64,000 nucleotides of DNA from Pseudomonas sp. TH15 (lineage in GTDB: Bacteria; Pseudomonadota; Gammaproteobacteria; Pseudomonadales; Pseudomonadaceae). The notes beneath the pieces were generated by a model that was not told where the DNA came from, did no database searches, and worked only from the letters and a program-made list of their open reading frames with translations. The position numbers and the translations under genes are program-made. The stretch spans positions 1-64,000 of the forward strand of contig NZ_JAEKEL010000002.1 of the NCBI RefSeq assembly GCF_016651105.1, given 5' to 3'. Below are positions 53,074 through 61,628 of the stretch, piece by piece; the stretch's first letter is position 1; each line of letters begins with the position of its first letter.

Positions 53074-54231
53074 ATGATCTTCACCCCGGAACACGAAGCC
53101 CTGCGCCGTACCGTTCGCCAATTCGTCGATCACGAGATCAACCCGCACGTCAAGGAATGGGAAAAATCCGGGCGCTTTCCGATCCACGAGATCTTCCGCA
53201 AGGCTGGCGATCTTGGCCTGCTGGGCATCTCCAAACCGGAAAAATTCGGTGGCATGGGCCTCGACTACAGCTATTCGATCGTCGCCGCCGAAGAGTTCGG
53301 CACCATCCATTGCGGCGGGGTCCCGATGTCCATCGGCGTGCAGACCGACATGTGCACCCCGGCCCTCGCCCGCTTCGGCTCCGATGAACTGCGTGAAGAG
53401 TTCCTGCGCCCGGCGATCACCGGCGAACAAGTCGGCTGCATCGGCGTCTCGGAAGTCGGCGCCGGTTCCGATGTCGCCGGGTTGAAAACCACCGCCCGAA
53501 AGGATGGCGACGACTACGTAATCAACGGCAGCAAGATGTGGATCACCAACTCACCGAGTGCTGATTTCATCTGCCTGCTGGCCAACACCTCGGACGATAA
53601 ACCACACATCAACAAGTCGCTGATCATGGTGCCGATGAATGCACCCGGGATCAGCCTCAGTTCGCACCTGGACAAGCTCGGCATGCGCAGTTCGGAAACC
53701 GCCCAGGTGTTTTTCGACAACGTACGCGTGCCGCAACGCAATCGCATCGGCCATGAAGGCGCGGGTTTCATGATGCAGATGTTGCAGTTCCAGGAGGAAC
53801 GCTTGTTCGGCGCGGCGAACATGATCAAAGGCCTGGAGTACTGCGTCGATAGCACCATCGAGTACTGCAAGGAGCGCAAAACCTTTGGCAATGCGCTGAT
53901 CGACAACCAGGTCATTCACTTTCGCCTGGCTGAGCTGCAAACCGAAATCGAATGCCTGCGGGCGCTGGTTTATCAGGCGACCGAGCAGTACATCAAAGGT
54001 CAGGACGTCACGCGCCTGGCTTCGATGGCCAAACTCAAGGCTGGCCGGCTCGGCCGGGAAGTCAGCGACAGCTGCCTGCAATATTGGGGCGGCATGGGTT
54101 TCATGTGGGACAACCCGGTAGCCCGGGCCTACCGCGACGTGCGGCTGGTGTCGATCGGCGGCGGCTCTGACGAAATCATGCTCGGGATCATCTGCAAACT
54201 CATGGGCACCCTGCCCGGGAAAAAGAAATGA
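53074..54231 (+). CDS. atuD: Citronellyl-CoA dehydrogenase AtuD
   Basis: 385 residues of the acyl-CoA dehydrogenase family: FTPEHEALRRTVRQFVDHEINPHVKEWEKSG at the start, GVSEVGAGSDVAGLKTTARKDGDDYVINGSKMWITNS (FAD/substrate), and C-terminal QYWGGMGFMWDNPVARAYRDVRLVSIGGGSDEIMLGIICKLMG. AtuD oxidises citronellyl-CoA to geranyl-CoA with electron transfer to ETF. The base is not assigned. It overlaps atuE by four bases. Neighbouring genes decide the name, since the family alone would also allow other branched acyl-CoAs. Confidence 0.9.
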   Translation: MIFTPEHEALRRTVRQFVDHEINPHVKEWEKSGRFPIHEIFRKAGDLGLLGISKPEKFGGMGLDYSYSIVAAEEFGTIHCGGVPMSIGVQTDMCTPALARFGSDELREEFLRPAITGEQVGCIGVSEVGAGSDVAGLKTTARKDGDDYVINGSKMWITNSPSADFICLLANTSDDKPHINKSLIMVPMNAPGISLSSHLDKLGMRSSETAQVFFDNVRVPQRNRIGHEGAGFMMQMLQFQEERLFGAANMIKGLEYCVDSTIEYCKERKTFGNALIDNQVIHFRLAELQTEIECLRALVYQATEQYIKGQDVTRLASMAKLKAGRLGREVSDSCLQYWGGMGFMWDNPVARAYRDVRLVSIGGGSDEIMLGIICKLMGTLPGKKK

Positions 54232-55025
54232 ACAGCCTGCCGGTTTGCCAGACACTGCTGCTCGAGTCCCACAATGGCGTGCTGCACATCACTCTCAATC
54301 GCCCGGAAAGCCGCAACGCCATGAGCTTGCAGATGGTCGCCGAACTGCGCGCGGTGCTGGCGGCGGTGAGCGAGGACCGAACCGTTCGCGCCTTGGTGAT
54401 CGGCGGTGCCGGCGGACACTTCTGCGCGGGCGGCGACATCAAGGACATGGCCAACGCCCGGGCTCAAGGCCCGAGCGCTTATCGCGACCTGAATCGAGCG
54501 TTCGGTGCGCTGCTGCAAGAAGTGCAACATGCTCCGCAAGTGGTGATCACGGTGCTGCAAGGCGCAGTGTTGGGCGGTGGCTTGGGGCTGGCCTGTGTCA
54601 GCGACGTTGCGCTGGCCGACCATCAAGCGCAGTTCGGCTTGCCGGAAACCAGCCTCGGCCTGCTACCGGCGCAGATCGCACCGTTCGTGGTCCAACGCAT
54701 CGGTCTGACCCAGACCCGAAGACTGGCCCTGACCGCAGCGCGATTCGACGGCACCCACGCCCGGCGAATGGGCCTGGTGCATTTTGTCGAGCATGACGCG
54801 CAAGCCCTGGCCGAGCGTCTTGATGAAGTGCTGGCCCATGTGTTGTGCTGCGCGCCGGGGGCGAATGCGCTGACCAAAAAGCTCTTGCTGGCAAGTGCCG
54901 GACCGACTTGCGATGCGCTGCTGGATCAGGCGGCCGAGTGGTTTAGCGAGGCGGTGACCGGGGACGAGGGTATCGAAGGGACCATGGCATTCGTGCAAAA
55001 ACGTAAACCGGGGTGGGCCTCTTAA
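54228..55025 (+). CDS. atuE: Isohexenylglutaconyl-CoA hydratase AtuE
   Basis: 265 residues of the crotonase family: NGVLHITLNRPESRNAMSLQMVAELRAVL near the N-terminus, the oxyanion-hole segment IGGAGGHFCAGGDIKDMANA, and QGAVLGGGLGLACVSDVALADHQAQFGLPETSLGLLPAQIAPFVVQRIG with the Glu of the catalytic region. AtuE hydrates the product of the geranyl-CoA carboxylase. ATG is within the atuD stop (ATGA). After it comes a REP doublet and then atuF. Confidence 0.9.
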   Translation: MNSLPVCQTLLLESHNGVLHITLNRPESRNAMSLQMVAELRAVLAAVSEDRTVRALVIGGAGGHFCAGGDIKDMANARAQGPSAYRDLNRAFGALLQEVQHAPQVVITVLQGAVLGGGLGLACVSDVALADHQAQFGLPETSLGLLPAQIAPFVVQRIGLTQTRRLALTAARFDGTHARRMGLVHFVEHDAQALAERLDEVLAHVLCCAPGANALTKKLLLASAGPTCDALLDQAAEWFSEAVTGDEGIEGTMAFVQKRKPGWAS

Positions 55026-55028
55026 AAG

Positions 55029-55110
55029 CTTCGCGGGCAAGCCTCGCTCCCACAGGGGTTATGTGTCGTTCACAAACCTTGTAGGAGCGAGGCTTGTCCG
55101 CGAAGAGGCC
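55029..55110. repeat. REP doublet between atuE and atuF
   Basis: CTTCGCGGGCAAGCCTCGCT (55029-55056) and its inverted partner (55078-55110) interrupt the atu operon. They may partly uncouple atuF expression. Confidence 0.88.
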
Positions 55111-55144
55111 ATCACATTCACCGCACAACAAAAGGGAACGCCCC

Positions 55145-57106
55145 ATGCCCGGATTCAGCAAAATCCTGATCGCCAACCGCGGTGAAATCGCCTGCCGCAT
55201 CCAGCGCACCGCCCAGACCCTGGGCTACCGCACGGTCGCCGTCTTCAGCGACGCCGACGCTGATGCCCTGCACGTGCAAATCGCCGACGAAGCCGTGAAC
55301 ATCGGCCCGGCGCCTGTACAGCAGTCGTACCTGAACATCCCGGCAATCATCGATGCCGCCCGCCGCACTGGCGCCGATGCGATACACCCCGGCTACGGCT
55401 TCCTTTCGGAAAACGCCGGCTTCGCCCTCGCCTGCCAGCAAGCCAGCATCACCTTCATCGGCCCGAGCCCCGAAGCCATCGAGCTGATGGGCAGCAAGCG
55501 CCTGTCAAAACTCGCCATGATCGACGCGGGCGTTCCCTGCATCAAAGGCTATCAGGGTGCCAAACAGGACGACGCGACCCTGATCCGTGAAGCCGAACGC
55601 ATCGGCTATCCGCTGATGATCAAGGCCAGCGCCGGTGGTGGCGGACGCGGCATGCGCCTGGTACACGACGCGGGTGATCTGCTGGAGCAACTGCGCACCG
55701 CACGTTCCGAGGCCCTGCACGGGTTTGGCAGCGATGAGCTGATCCTCGAACAGGCGCTGATCGATCCGCGTCACGTTGAGGTTCAGGTGTTCGGTGATCA
55801 GCACGGCAACCTGATCTACCTTGGCGAGCGCGACTGTTCAATCCAGCGCCGGCATCAGAAAGTCATCGAGGAAGCGCCCTGCCCGGTCATGACCGTCGAA
55901 CTGCGCCAAGCCATGGGCGAAGCGGCGCTCAAGGCCGGGCGAGCGGTGAATTATGTGGGCGCTGGCACGGTGGAGTTCCTGCTCGATGCTCGCGGGCAGT
56001 TTTACTTTCTGGAGATGAATACCCGACTGCAGGTGGAACACCCAGTGACCGAACTGATCACCGGCCTGGACCTGGTTGCCTGGCAACTGCACGTCGCTGA
56101 AGGCCTGCCGCTGCCGCTGCGTCAGGATCAGGTGCAGCTCAATGGGCATGCCATTGAAGTGCGCCTGTACGCCGAAGACCCTGCCCAAGGATTCCTGCCG
56201 CAGACCGGGCATATCGACGCCTGGGAGCCGGCGCTGCAACACGGCGTACGAATCGACCATGGCCTGATCGAAGGCCAGAACGTCAGCGTCTTTTATGATC
56301 CGATGCTGGGCAAACTCATCGCCCACGGCGCCACTCGCGAAGAAGCCCGGCGTAAGTTATTGCGGGCGGTGCAGGACAGCGTGCTGCTGGGCATTCAGAG
56401 CAATCAACGCCTGCTCGCCAGCCTGCTGGAGCATCCGCAATTCATCCGTGGCGAATTCAGCACCGGTTTTATCCCGACGCACTTCGCCGACCACCCCTGC
56501 CTGCATGCCCACGTCCCGAGCGCCGAAGAACTGGCCATCGCGGCGGCGCTGTTCTATCAGGCATCAGCGCAACATCACGCGGCCCCTTTGGCCGGTTGGC
56601 GCAACAACGCCAGCGTGCCATTGCACTATCGCATCGGTGTAGAGGACCAGGACTGGACCGTAGAACTGAACGCGGTGCCTGACGCGCCCTTCCGGCTTCG
56701 GATCGGCGACCGGACGCTCGAATTGAAGCTCATCCACTGCGACAGCCGTTGGACCACCCTGGAAATCGACGGCATCCGCCAGCGTCACGCCTATCGCCTC
56801 GACGCCGGGCAACTCTGGCTGTTCACCCGCCCCGGCAGCCTGCGGCTGGTGGATCGCACTCAGTTGCCGGTCAGCAGCCAGGCTAGCGTCGGCTCCGGCA
56901 CGCTCAAGGCACCGATGGACGGGGCGATCATCGACGTATTGGTCAGCGAGGGCAGCACGGTCAGCAAGGGGCAATTGCTGGTGGTGCTGGAGGCCATGAA
57001 AATGGAGCATCCGCTCAAATCCGGGATCGACGGCGTGCTCAAACGCTTGCAAGTCAGGGTTGGCGATCAGGTTAAAAATCGTCAGATTTTGTTGGAGGTC
57101 GAATAA
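55145..57106 (+). CDS. atuF: Geranyl-CoA carboxylase alpha subunit (biotin carboxylase/BCCP) AtuF
   Basis: 653 residues: biotin carboxylase domain from FSKILIANRGEIACRIQRTAQTLGYRT through ATP-grasp GGGGRGMRLV, CSIQRRHQKVIEEAP, EMNTRLQVEHPVTELITG; then a linker and the biotinyl domain with the biotin lysine in EAMKMEHPLKSG (residues about 618-630). It transfers CO2 via biotin to geranyl-CoA with AtuC. Start at 55145 (MPGFSK) has GGGAACGCCCC upstream; an in-frame ATG at 55094 lies in REP DNA. The usual atuG and atuH of P. aeruginosa do not follow here; a long perfect hairpin does. Confidence 0.92.
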   Translation: MPGFSKILIANRGEIACRIQRTAQTLGYRTVAVFSDADADALHVQIADEAVNIGPAPVQQSYLNIPAIIDAARRTGADAIHPGYGFLSENAGFALACQQASITFIGPSPEAIELMGSKRLSKLAMIDAGVPCIKGYQGAKQDDATLIREAERIGYPLMIKASAGGGGRGMRLVHDAGDLLEQLRTARSEALHGFGSDELILEQALIDPRHVEVQVFGDQHGNLIYLGERDCSIQRRHQKVIEEAPCPVMTVELRQAMGEAALKAGRAVNYVGAGTVEFLLDARGQFYFLEMNTRLQVEHPVTELITGLDLVAWQLHVAEGLPLPLRQDQVQLNGHAIEVRLYAEDPAQGFLPQTGHIDAWEPALQHGVRIDHGLIEGQNVSVFYDPMLGKLIAHGATREEARRKLLRAVQDSVLLGIQSNQRLLASLLEHPQFIRGEFSTGFIPTHFADHPCLHAHVPSAEELAIAAALFYQASAQHHAAPLAGWRNNASVPLHYRIGVEDQDWTVELNAVPDAPFRLRIGDRTLELKLIHCDSRWTTLEIDGIRQRHAYRLDAGQLWLFTRPGSLRLVDRTQLPVSSQASVGSGTLKAPMDGAIIDVLVSEGSTVSKGQLLVVLEAMKMEHPLKSGIDGVLKRLQVRVGDQVKNRQILLEVE

Positions 57107-57112
57107 GGTGCC

Positions 57113-57166
57113 AGGGGGCGTTCTCAATTAGTTTCCACGCGCGGAAACTAATTGAGAACGCCCCCT
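57113..57166. repeat. Perfect 24-bp inverted repeat downstream of atuF
   Basis: AGGGGGCGTTCTCAATTAGT (with four more bases to 57136) and its exact complement at 57143-57166 enclose only ACGCGC. No T-run follows. It is unlike the REP families in the window and begins seven bases after the atuF stop. Confidence 0.9.
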
Positions 57167-57231
57167 AGGCGGATCCGCCGGGTTTGGCTACGCTCAAGCC
57201 CTATCGGGACGCGGATACCAGGAACCCTGCG

Positions 57232-57774
57232 ATGCCTCACTGGTTGGTCATTGATCTGGAAGCCACCACCGATGAGGGCGGCTGGCCAGTCACAGAAATG
57301 GAAATCATCGAAATCGGTGCCACCCTGGTGGACCGAAAAGGTCGAGAACTGGATCAGTTCCAGCGTTTCGTACGCCCGACGCGCCGGCCTTTGCTGACGC
57401 CGTTTTGCCGGGAACTGACCCACATCACCCAGGCCAACATCGATGCGGCGCAGCCGTTGGTCGAGGTCTGGGACGCGTTCGAGCACTGGCTCACCCAGCA
57501 TCACTCGCGCTTGGAAGGCTGGGCCAGCTGGGGCGATTACGACCGCCAACAATTGGTTCAGGAATGGCAACGCCTGCAACTCGACAGCTTTTTGAGCCAA
57601 GTGCCGCACATGAACCTCAAGCAGCGATTCGCCAAGGCGCGTCGACTGGATCGACCGCTGGGGCTCAACGGCGCGCTGCAACTGGCGGGCATGCAATTCA
57701 ATGGTCAGCAGCATCGGGCACTGGAAGACGCACGCAATACGGCGCGGTTATTACCGCTGATTCTTCCCATATAG
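57232..57774 (+). CDS. DEDDh 3'-5' exonuclease (ERI-1/KapD-like)
   Basis: 180 residues. Exonuclease motifs: WLVIDLEATTDEGG (Exo I, Asp and Glu), EWASWGDYDRQQL (Exo II, Asp) and HRALEDARNTARL (Exo III, His and Asp). The closest types are ERI-1/inhibitor-of-KinA-like nucleases that trim RNA 3' ends, including rRNA. ATG 57232 after AGGAACCCTGCG is chosen since MPHWLVIDLEAT starts the domain. It forms a unit of its own downstream of the long hairpin. Confidence 0.85.
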   Translation: MPHWLVIDLEATTDEGGWPVTEMEIIEIGATLVDRKGRELDQFQRFVRPTRRPLLTPFCRELTHITQANIDAAQPLVEVWDAFEHWLTQHHSRLEGWASWGDYDRQQLVQEWQRLQLDSFLSQVPHMNLKQRFAKARRLDRPLGLNGALQLAGMQFNGQQHRALEDARNTARLLPLILPI

Positions 57775-57843
57775 GAAGGTGACGGCGCAAGGGGCGTTGT
57801 GCATACTGGCCGGCCCTTTTAAGCCCTTTTCGAGGAATCGCCC

Positions 57844-58128
57844 ATGTTTAAAGTCAACGAGTACTTCGACGGCACCGTCAAGTCGATCGCCTTTGGCACC
57901 GCACAAGGTCCAGCGACTATCGGCGTCATGGCACCGGGCGAATACGAATTCGGTACCAGCCAGCGTGAAATCATGCACGTGGTGACCGGCGCCCTGACCG
58001 TCAAACTGCCAGACAGCACCGACTGGGAAACCTTCGCTGCCGGCAGCCAATTCAATGTGCCTGCCAACAGCAAGTTCCAGCTGAAAGTGGCCGTCGACAC
58101 CGCTTACCTGTGCGAATACCGCGGCTAA
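57844..58128 (+). CDS. ppnP: Pyrimidine/purine nucleoside phosphorylase PpnP
   Basis: 94 residues, one cupin-like domain of the DUF1255/YaiE family: KVNEYFDGTVKSIAFGTAQGPATIGVMAPGEYEFGTSQREIMHVVTGALTVKLPDS, then W-ETFAAGSQFNVPANSKFQLKV and AYLCEYRG at the end. PpnP phosphorolyses several nucleosides. TCGAGGAATCGCCC precedes the ATG. A strong terminator follows, shared with the convergent MOSC gene. Confidence 0.93.
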   Translation: MFKVNEYFDGTVKSIAFGTAQGPATIGVMAPGEYEFGTSQREIMHVVTGALTVKLPDSTDWETFAAGSQFNVPANSKFQLKVAVDTAYLCEYRG

Positions 58129-58150
58129 AACCCTGGGTTTCACAGCAAAA

Positions 58151-58183
58151 AAAATGCCCGTGTCTAACGACACGGGCATTTTT
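58151..58183. terminator. Bidirectional intrinsic terminator
   Basis: AAAATGCCCGTGTC and GACACGGGCATTTTT pair around TAAC, with A- and T-runs on both sides, between the convergent ppnP and MOSC genes. Confidence 0.93.
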
Positions 58184-58197
58184 CGTTTGCAGCCTTT

Positions 58198-59004
58198 TTA
58201 CTCGAGAATGGTCACCGGCATACCGACTTCAAGTCGACCATTGCTGTCGTTGACCAGGTTCTGGCCAAACATCGCGCCGTCCGCCTCTGCGCGATACTTC
58301 TGCAAACTGGCCAGCGGCTCGCGATCATCGCTGCGCTCACCGGTCTTCGGATCAATCGTCGTCAGAATGCAGCGCGAGCACGACTTGACCACCCGGAACT
58401 CGACGTCGCCGATGCGAATGCGCTTCCAGCCGTCTTCAGCAAATGCTTCGCTGCCCTCGATCACCAGATTGGGCCGAAAGCGCAGCATCTCCAGCGGACG
58501 ACCCACCTTGCTCGACAAGTCTTCCAGTGACGCCTGGCCGATCAGCAATAGCGGGAAACCATCGGCGAACGCTACCTGATCATCATCCTTGCCGTAGCCG
58601 GCCTCGGTGGTGCGCGCGCGATCCAGCGGCACTTGTACCAGTCGTGTTGGTTTTCCAATGAATCGGCTGACCCAGGCACCGGCCGCGTCGCCAGCATCGG
58701 GCACCCGCAGGGTGTCACGCCAAATGGTTACGCCACGCAGTTCGGCGTCGCTGCCGGGCAAGGCAATATCGATCGGTGAGTGGCCAGGAGCATTGAGGGT
58801 CAAGCCACCGTCGGCATTCCACAGCGCCGACAGCTGACTCATCTGCGCCACTGCGCGCTGGGTCAGGAAGCGTCCGCTGGCCTCGTCCACCAACATCCAG
58901 CGTCGATCCCCGTCCAGGCCCAGTTTGTCGAGGCTGACCTGTTGCAGGGTCTCGCCCTTGGCGGATTTCAACGGATAACGATAAAGCGCGCTCAGATGCA
59001 GCAT
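58198..59004 (-). CDS. MOSC-domain molybdenum-cofactor protein (YcbX-like)
   Basis: 268 residues. The N-terminal MOSC_N barrel has LSALYRYPLKSAKGETLQQVSLDKLGLDGDRRWMLVDE; the C-terminal MOSC domain carries the conserved cysteine in RVVKSCSRCILTTIDPKTGERS, which binds the cofactor or sulfur. YcbX in E. coli reduces N-hydroxylated bases such as 6-hydroxylaminopurine. This protein lacks the C-terminal ferredoxin domain of E. coli YcbX. The start at 59004 has GGGAG upstream; a further 19 upstream codons are not needed. Confidence 0.88.
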   Translation of the reverse strand: MLHLSALYRYPLKSAKGETLQQVSLDKLGLDGDRRWMLVDEASGRFLTQRAVAQMSQLSALWNADGGLTLNAPGHSPIDIALPGSDAELRGVTIWRDTLRVPDAGDAAGAWVSRFIGKPTRLVQVPLDRARTTEAGYGKDDDQVAFADGFPLLLIGQASLEDLSSKVGRPLEMLRFRPNLVIEGSEAFAEDGWKRIRIGDVEFRVVKSCSRCILTTIDPKTGERSDDREPLASLQKYRAEADGAMFGQNLVNDSNGRLEVGMPVTILE

Positions 59005-59102
59005 GGCCAGCTCCCTGGTGGGCAAAAACGCCACCCTATACGAGCTTGATCGCCGAATCAAAAGATCAATTCGTACACTGGATTCCAGCTGCTACTCGAC
59101 CT

Positions 59103-59234
59103 TGTGGCGAGGGGATTTATCCCCGTTCGGCTGCGCAGCAGTCGCAAATTCAGCAAATGCGGTTTAAATGGTGTACGAGTCAACTGCATTTGGGGCCGCT
59201 TCGCTGCCCAACGGGGATAAATCCCCTCGCCACA
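59103..59234. repeat. Dispersed inverted repeat (TGTGGCGAGGGGATTTATCC type)
   Basis: TGTGGCGAGGGGATTTATCC starts the left arm (59103-59127), and an exact 25-base complement ends at 59234. The 82-base centre carries GGCTGCGCAGCAG and GGCCGCTTCGCTGCC. This is a second repeat family common in P. fluorescens genomes. Confidence 0.85.
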
Positions 59235-59261
59235 GGGCTCACTCCTACAAAGGGGGTGTGA

Positions 59262-60197
59262 TCAGGCCGGCACTTCGTCGAGCATCAGGCGTTGGCGCAC
59301 CACATCGACGAGTTTGTCGGGCTGAAACTTGGAGAGGAAGTTGTCGCAACCGACTTTCTTGACCATCGAATCGTTGAAACTGCCGGACAACGAGGTGTGC
59401 AGGACCACATAAAGGCCACGCAGGCGCGGATCGTTACGGATTTCGGTGGTCAGGCGATAGCCGTCCATTTCCGGCATTTCCGCATCGGTGAAGATCATCA
59501 GCAGTTTGTCGGTCATGACAACGCCGGTATCGGCCCAGGCTTTAAGCATGTTCAGGGCTTTCAGGCCGTCGCTGGCGATATGCATCTTCACGCCCAACTG
59601 GCCGAGGGTGTCGCGCAATTGCGACAGCGCCACGTTGGAGTCGTCCACCAGCAGCACTTCACGGCCACGAGCACGTTCCAGAACCGGGTCATCCAGTTTG
59701 TCCTTGGACACCTTGGCGTTGTACGGAACGATTTCGGCGAGGACTTTTTCCACGTCGATGATCTCCACCAACTGGTCATCGACCTTGCTGATGGCGGTCA
59801 GGTAATGCTGGCGACCGGCGCTGGTCGGCGGCGGCAGAATGGCTTCCCAGTTCATGTTGACGATGCGGTCCACGCCACCGACCAGGAACGCCTGCACCGA
59901 ACGGTTGTACTCGGTGACGATGATGGTACTGGTAGGGCTTGGCACCAGTGGACGCATGCCGATGGCCTGGGACAAGTCGATGACCGGCAGGGTCTGGCCA
60001 CGCAGGTTGACCACACCGCAGACAAACGGATGGCGCTGGGGCATCAGGGTCAGTTTCGGCAGTTGCAGCACTTCCTGAACCTTGAACACGTTGATCGCGA
60101 ACAATTGCCGCCCGGCCAACCGGAACATGAGAATTTCCAGGCGATTCTCACCCACCAGTTGCGTGCGTTGGTCTACCGTGTCGAGAATGCCGGCCAT
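59262..60197 (-). CDS. cheV: Chemotaxis coupling protein CheV
   Basis: 311 residues: a CheW-like domain (EILMFRLAGRQLFAINVFKVQEVLQLPKLTLMPQRHPFVCGVVNLRGQTLPVIDLSQAIG, residues about 20-150) and a receiver domain with VLLVDDSN, phospho-acceptor in MIFTDAEMPEMDGYRL and K in FLSKFQPDKLVDVV. CheV couples chemoreceptors to CheA and can be phosphorylated. AGGAG lies seven bases before ATG 60197. The adjacent divergent gene at 60641 encodes an Hpt-like domain, so the two may work in the same chemosensory chain (inference). Confidence 0.93.
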   Translation of the reverse strand: MAGILDTVDQRTQLVGENRLEILMFRLAGRQLFAINVFKVQEVLQLPKLTLMPQRHPFVCGVVNLRGQTLPVIDLSQAIGMRPLVPSPTSTIIVTEYNRSVQAFLVGGVDRIVNMNWEAILPPPTSAGRQHYLTAISKVDDQLVEIIDVEKVLAEIVPYNAKVSKDKLDDPVLERARGREVLLVDDSNVALSQLRDTLGQLGVKMHIASDGLKALNMLKAWADTGVVMTDKLLMIFTDAEMPEMDGYRLTTEIRNDPRLRGLYVVLHTSLSGSFNDSMVKKVGCDNFLSKFQPDKLVDVVRQRLMLDEVPA

Positions 60198-60640
60198 TAA
60201 TGACTCCTGGGCTTGTTCTGATGAATTCACTAAAGAGGGTTATCGGCTGTTATTGCCGGACCTTGACCCTCAGACAAAATGCCATGCCCAGCCATTGATG
60301 TCACATTAACATCATGCTTTACTGACCCGGTGATTTTCATCACACCTGATTCCCTGACGCGAGACCTCGGTTTGCACGTTAGGTTCCCCTGCGTAAGGGA
60401 TTCCCCTAGTAACAATCAGGCCCAACCTGATATTCGCAATATCCAATAGCCATTAATGTGACGCCATTCTCATTGCATGAACGGAGTCAGGCTTTTGTGT
60501 GCGATCGCAGGTCAGTGGCCCTCCACCCTCTCGAGTTCTCCAGCGTGCGCAATAGCCTGCCGGGGTGCGTTCGCGCAAAAACTCGTGATTATCGACACGC
60601 ACGACATTCCCTCATCTGACATGACGTTGTGGAGATAAGC
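60198..60640. other. Intergenic region between cheV and the Hpt-like gene
   Basis: 443 bases with no credible gene. I note an inverted repeat GATATTCGCAATATC at 60429-60443 and AT-rich stretches at 60290-60345 and 60420-60480, suitable for divergent promoters. No known operator could be assigned. Confidence 0.6.
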
Positions 60641-61111
60641 ATGCCGTACGACCATAAAGAGGGCGCTCAACGGCTTCCCGAGTTTCTCGTCGAGGCTGAA
60701 ACACTCCTGGCTAAATCCGAGGAATGTCTCTGTCATCTGCAACTGATCAGCAATGACACCGACGCCATTGACTGCATGCTCAGCACCCTCCTGAAGCTGG
60801 CGAACAAGGCCGATGCCCTGGCCCTGGAAGCGGTTTCAGAGTTTTCGCTGCATATTCATGGCTTGTTGAATCACGCCCAACACCACATGGCCCTGAACGA
60901 TCAAGCTCTCGATGCGCTGAAAGACTGCTTTACGCTGATGGCCTGGCAACTTGAACTCATCGATCAGAAAACCGGACAGTTGACCCTCGATGACAGCGAG
61001 CAAGCGTCTTTGATTGAGGCGTTTGCCTTTCAACTCGGGCAAAACCGTTTTCAGCCACCCGCCCACGCCAAGCCGCTCACCCTCGTGGCCTTCTCGGAAC
61101 GGCAAGCTTAG
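60641..61111 (+). CDS. CheA-P1/Hpt-like protein without the phospho-histidine
   Basis: 156 residues, mostly helical. Helix pattern LPEFLVEAETLLAKSEECLCHLQLISNDTDAIDCMLSTLLKLANKADALALEAVSEFSLHIHGLLNHAQ aligns by eye with a CheA P1 domain (helix A with EADELL-type acidic residues, then the histidine helix). The position of the AHSIKGGA motif reads KLANKADA, so the phosphorylated His is lost. A further helix ALKDCFTLMAWQLELID follows. It may be a structural or regulatory partner, not a phosphotransferase. ATG 60641 has GGAGATAAGC upstream. Confidence 0.65.
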   Translation: MPYDHKEGAQRLPEFLVEAETLLAKSEECLCHLQLISNDTDAIDCMLSTLLKLANKADALALEAVSEFSLHIHGLLNHAQHHMALNDQALDALKDCFTLMAWQLELIDQKTGQLTLDDSEQASLIEAFAFQLGQNRFQPPAHAKPLTLVAFSERQA

Positions 61112-61628
61112 ATTTGCCGGCCAACTAGGCGTTGCCTGGTTTTCTTAATACCCAGACCCGACTCAATAACTTGAGCGCACCTGTCGCAATTGAAACTTTC
61201 TTACCTGTCAGCGACAGCACTAAACAAATAATTGTTTCTGTCGCGCAAGGACTATTGCTCTAGCACTCAGGTAATACCTGACCATAAAAATAAATGGCCA
61301 ATTACCTTCGGCATCCTCGCGTGACAATAACCACACTTTTTCCATTATGGAACTAACGTCCAGAACAGCTGAATTCCTGACTGTCTGGACATATATACCA
61401 AACGCGACCAACGGTATCTTAAGTGGTATTATGCCGCCCATTAGTTGGCTTCAATTAATGGCGTCGTGATTCCAGACGAGAGCGGCTCGATAAACTTCAA
61501 GGCCGATTTCAACCACTGGTTTCACCCCTTGAAGTCGCTGTTTCACCCAATAGTTTTTTTCAGACAGAGATCCGTCAGGCCCCCCTGACCGATTTTCCCG
61601 CAGCGAACATCCATTGGCTCCATCCGCT
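61112..61628. other. AT-rich intergenic region upstream of the NarL-type pair
   Basis: 517 bases; small reading frames on the minus strand (61220-61441, 61451-61693) lack binding sites and domain features. A perfect 7-1-7 palindrome TCAGGTAATACCTGA lies at 61267-61281 and AAACAAATAATTGTTT near 61222. Probably a control region for the downstream kinase-regulator genes. Confidence 0.6.
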
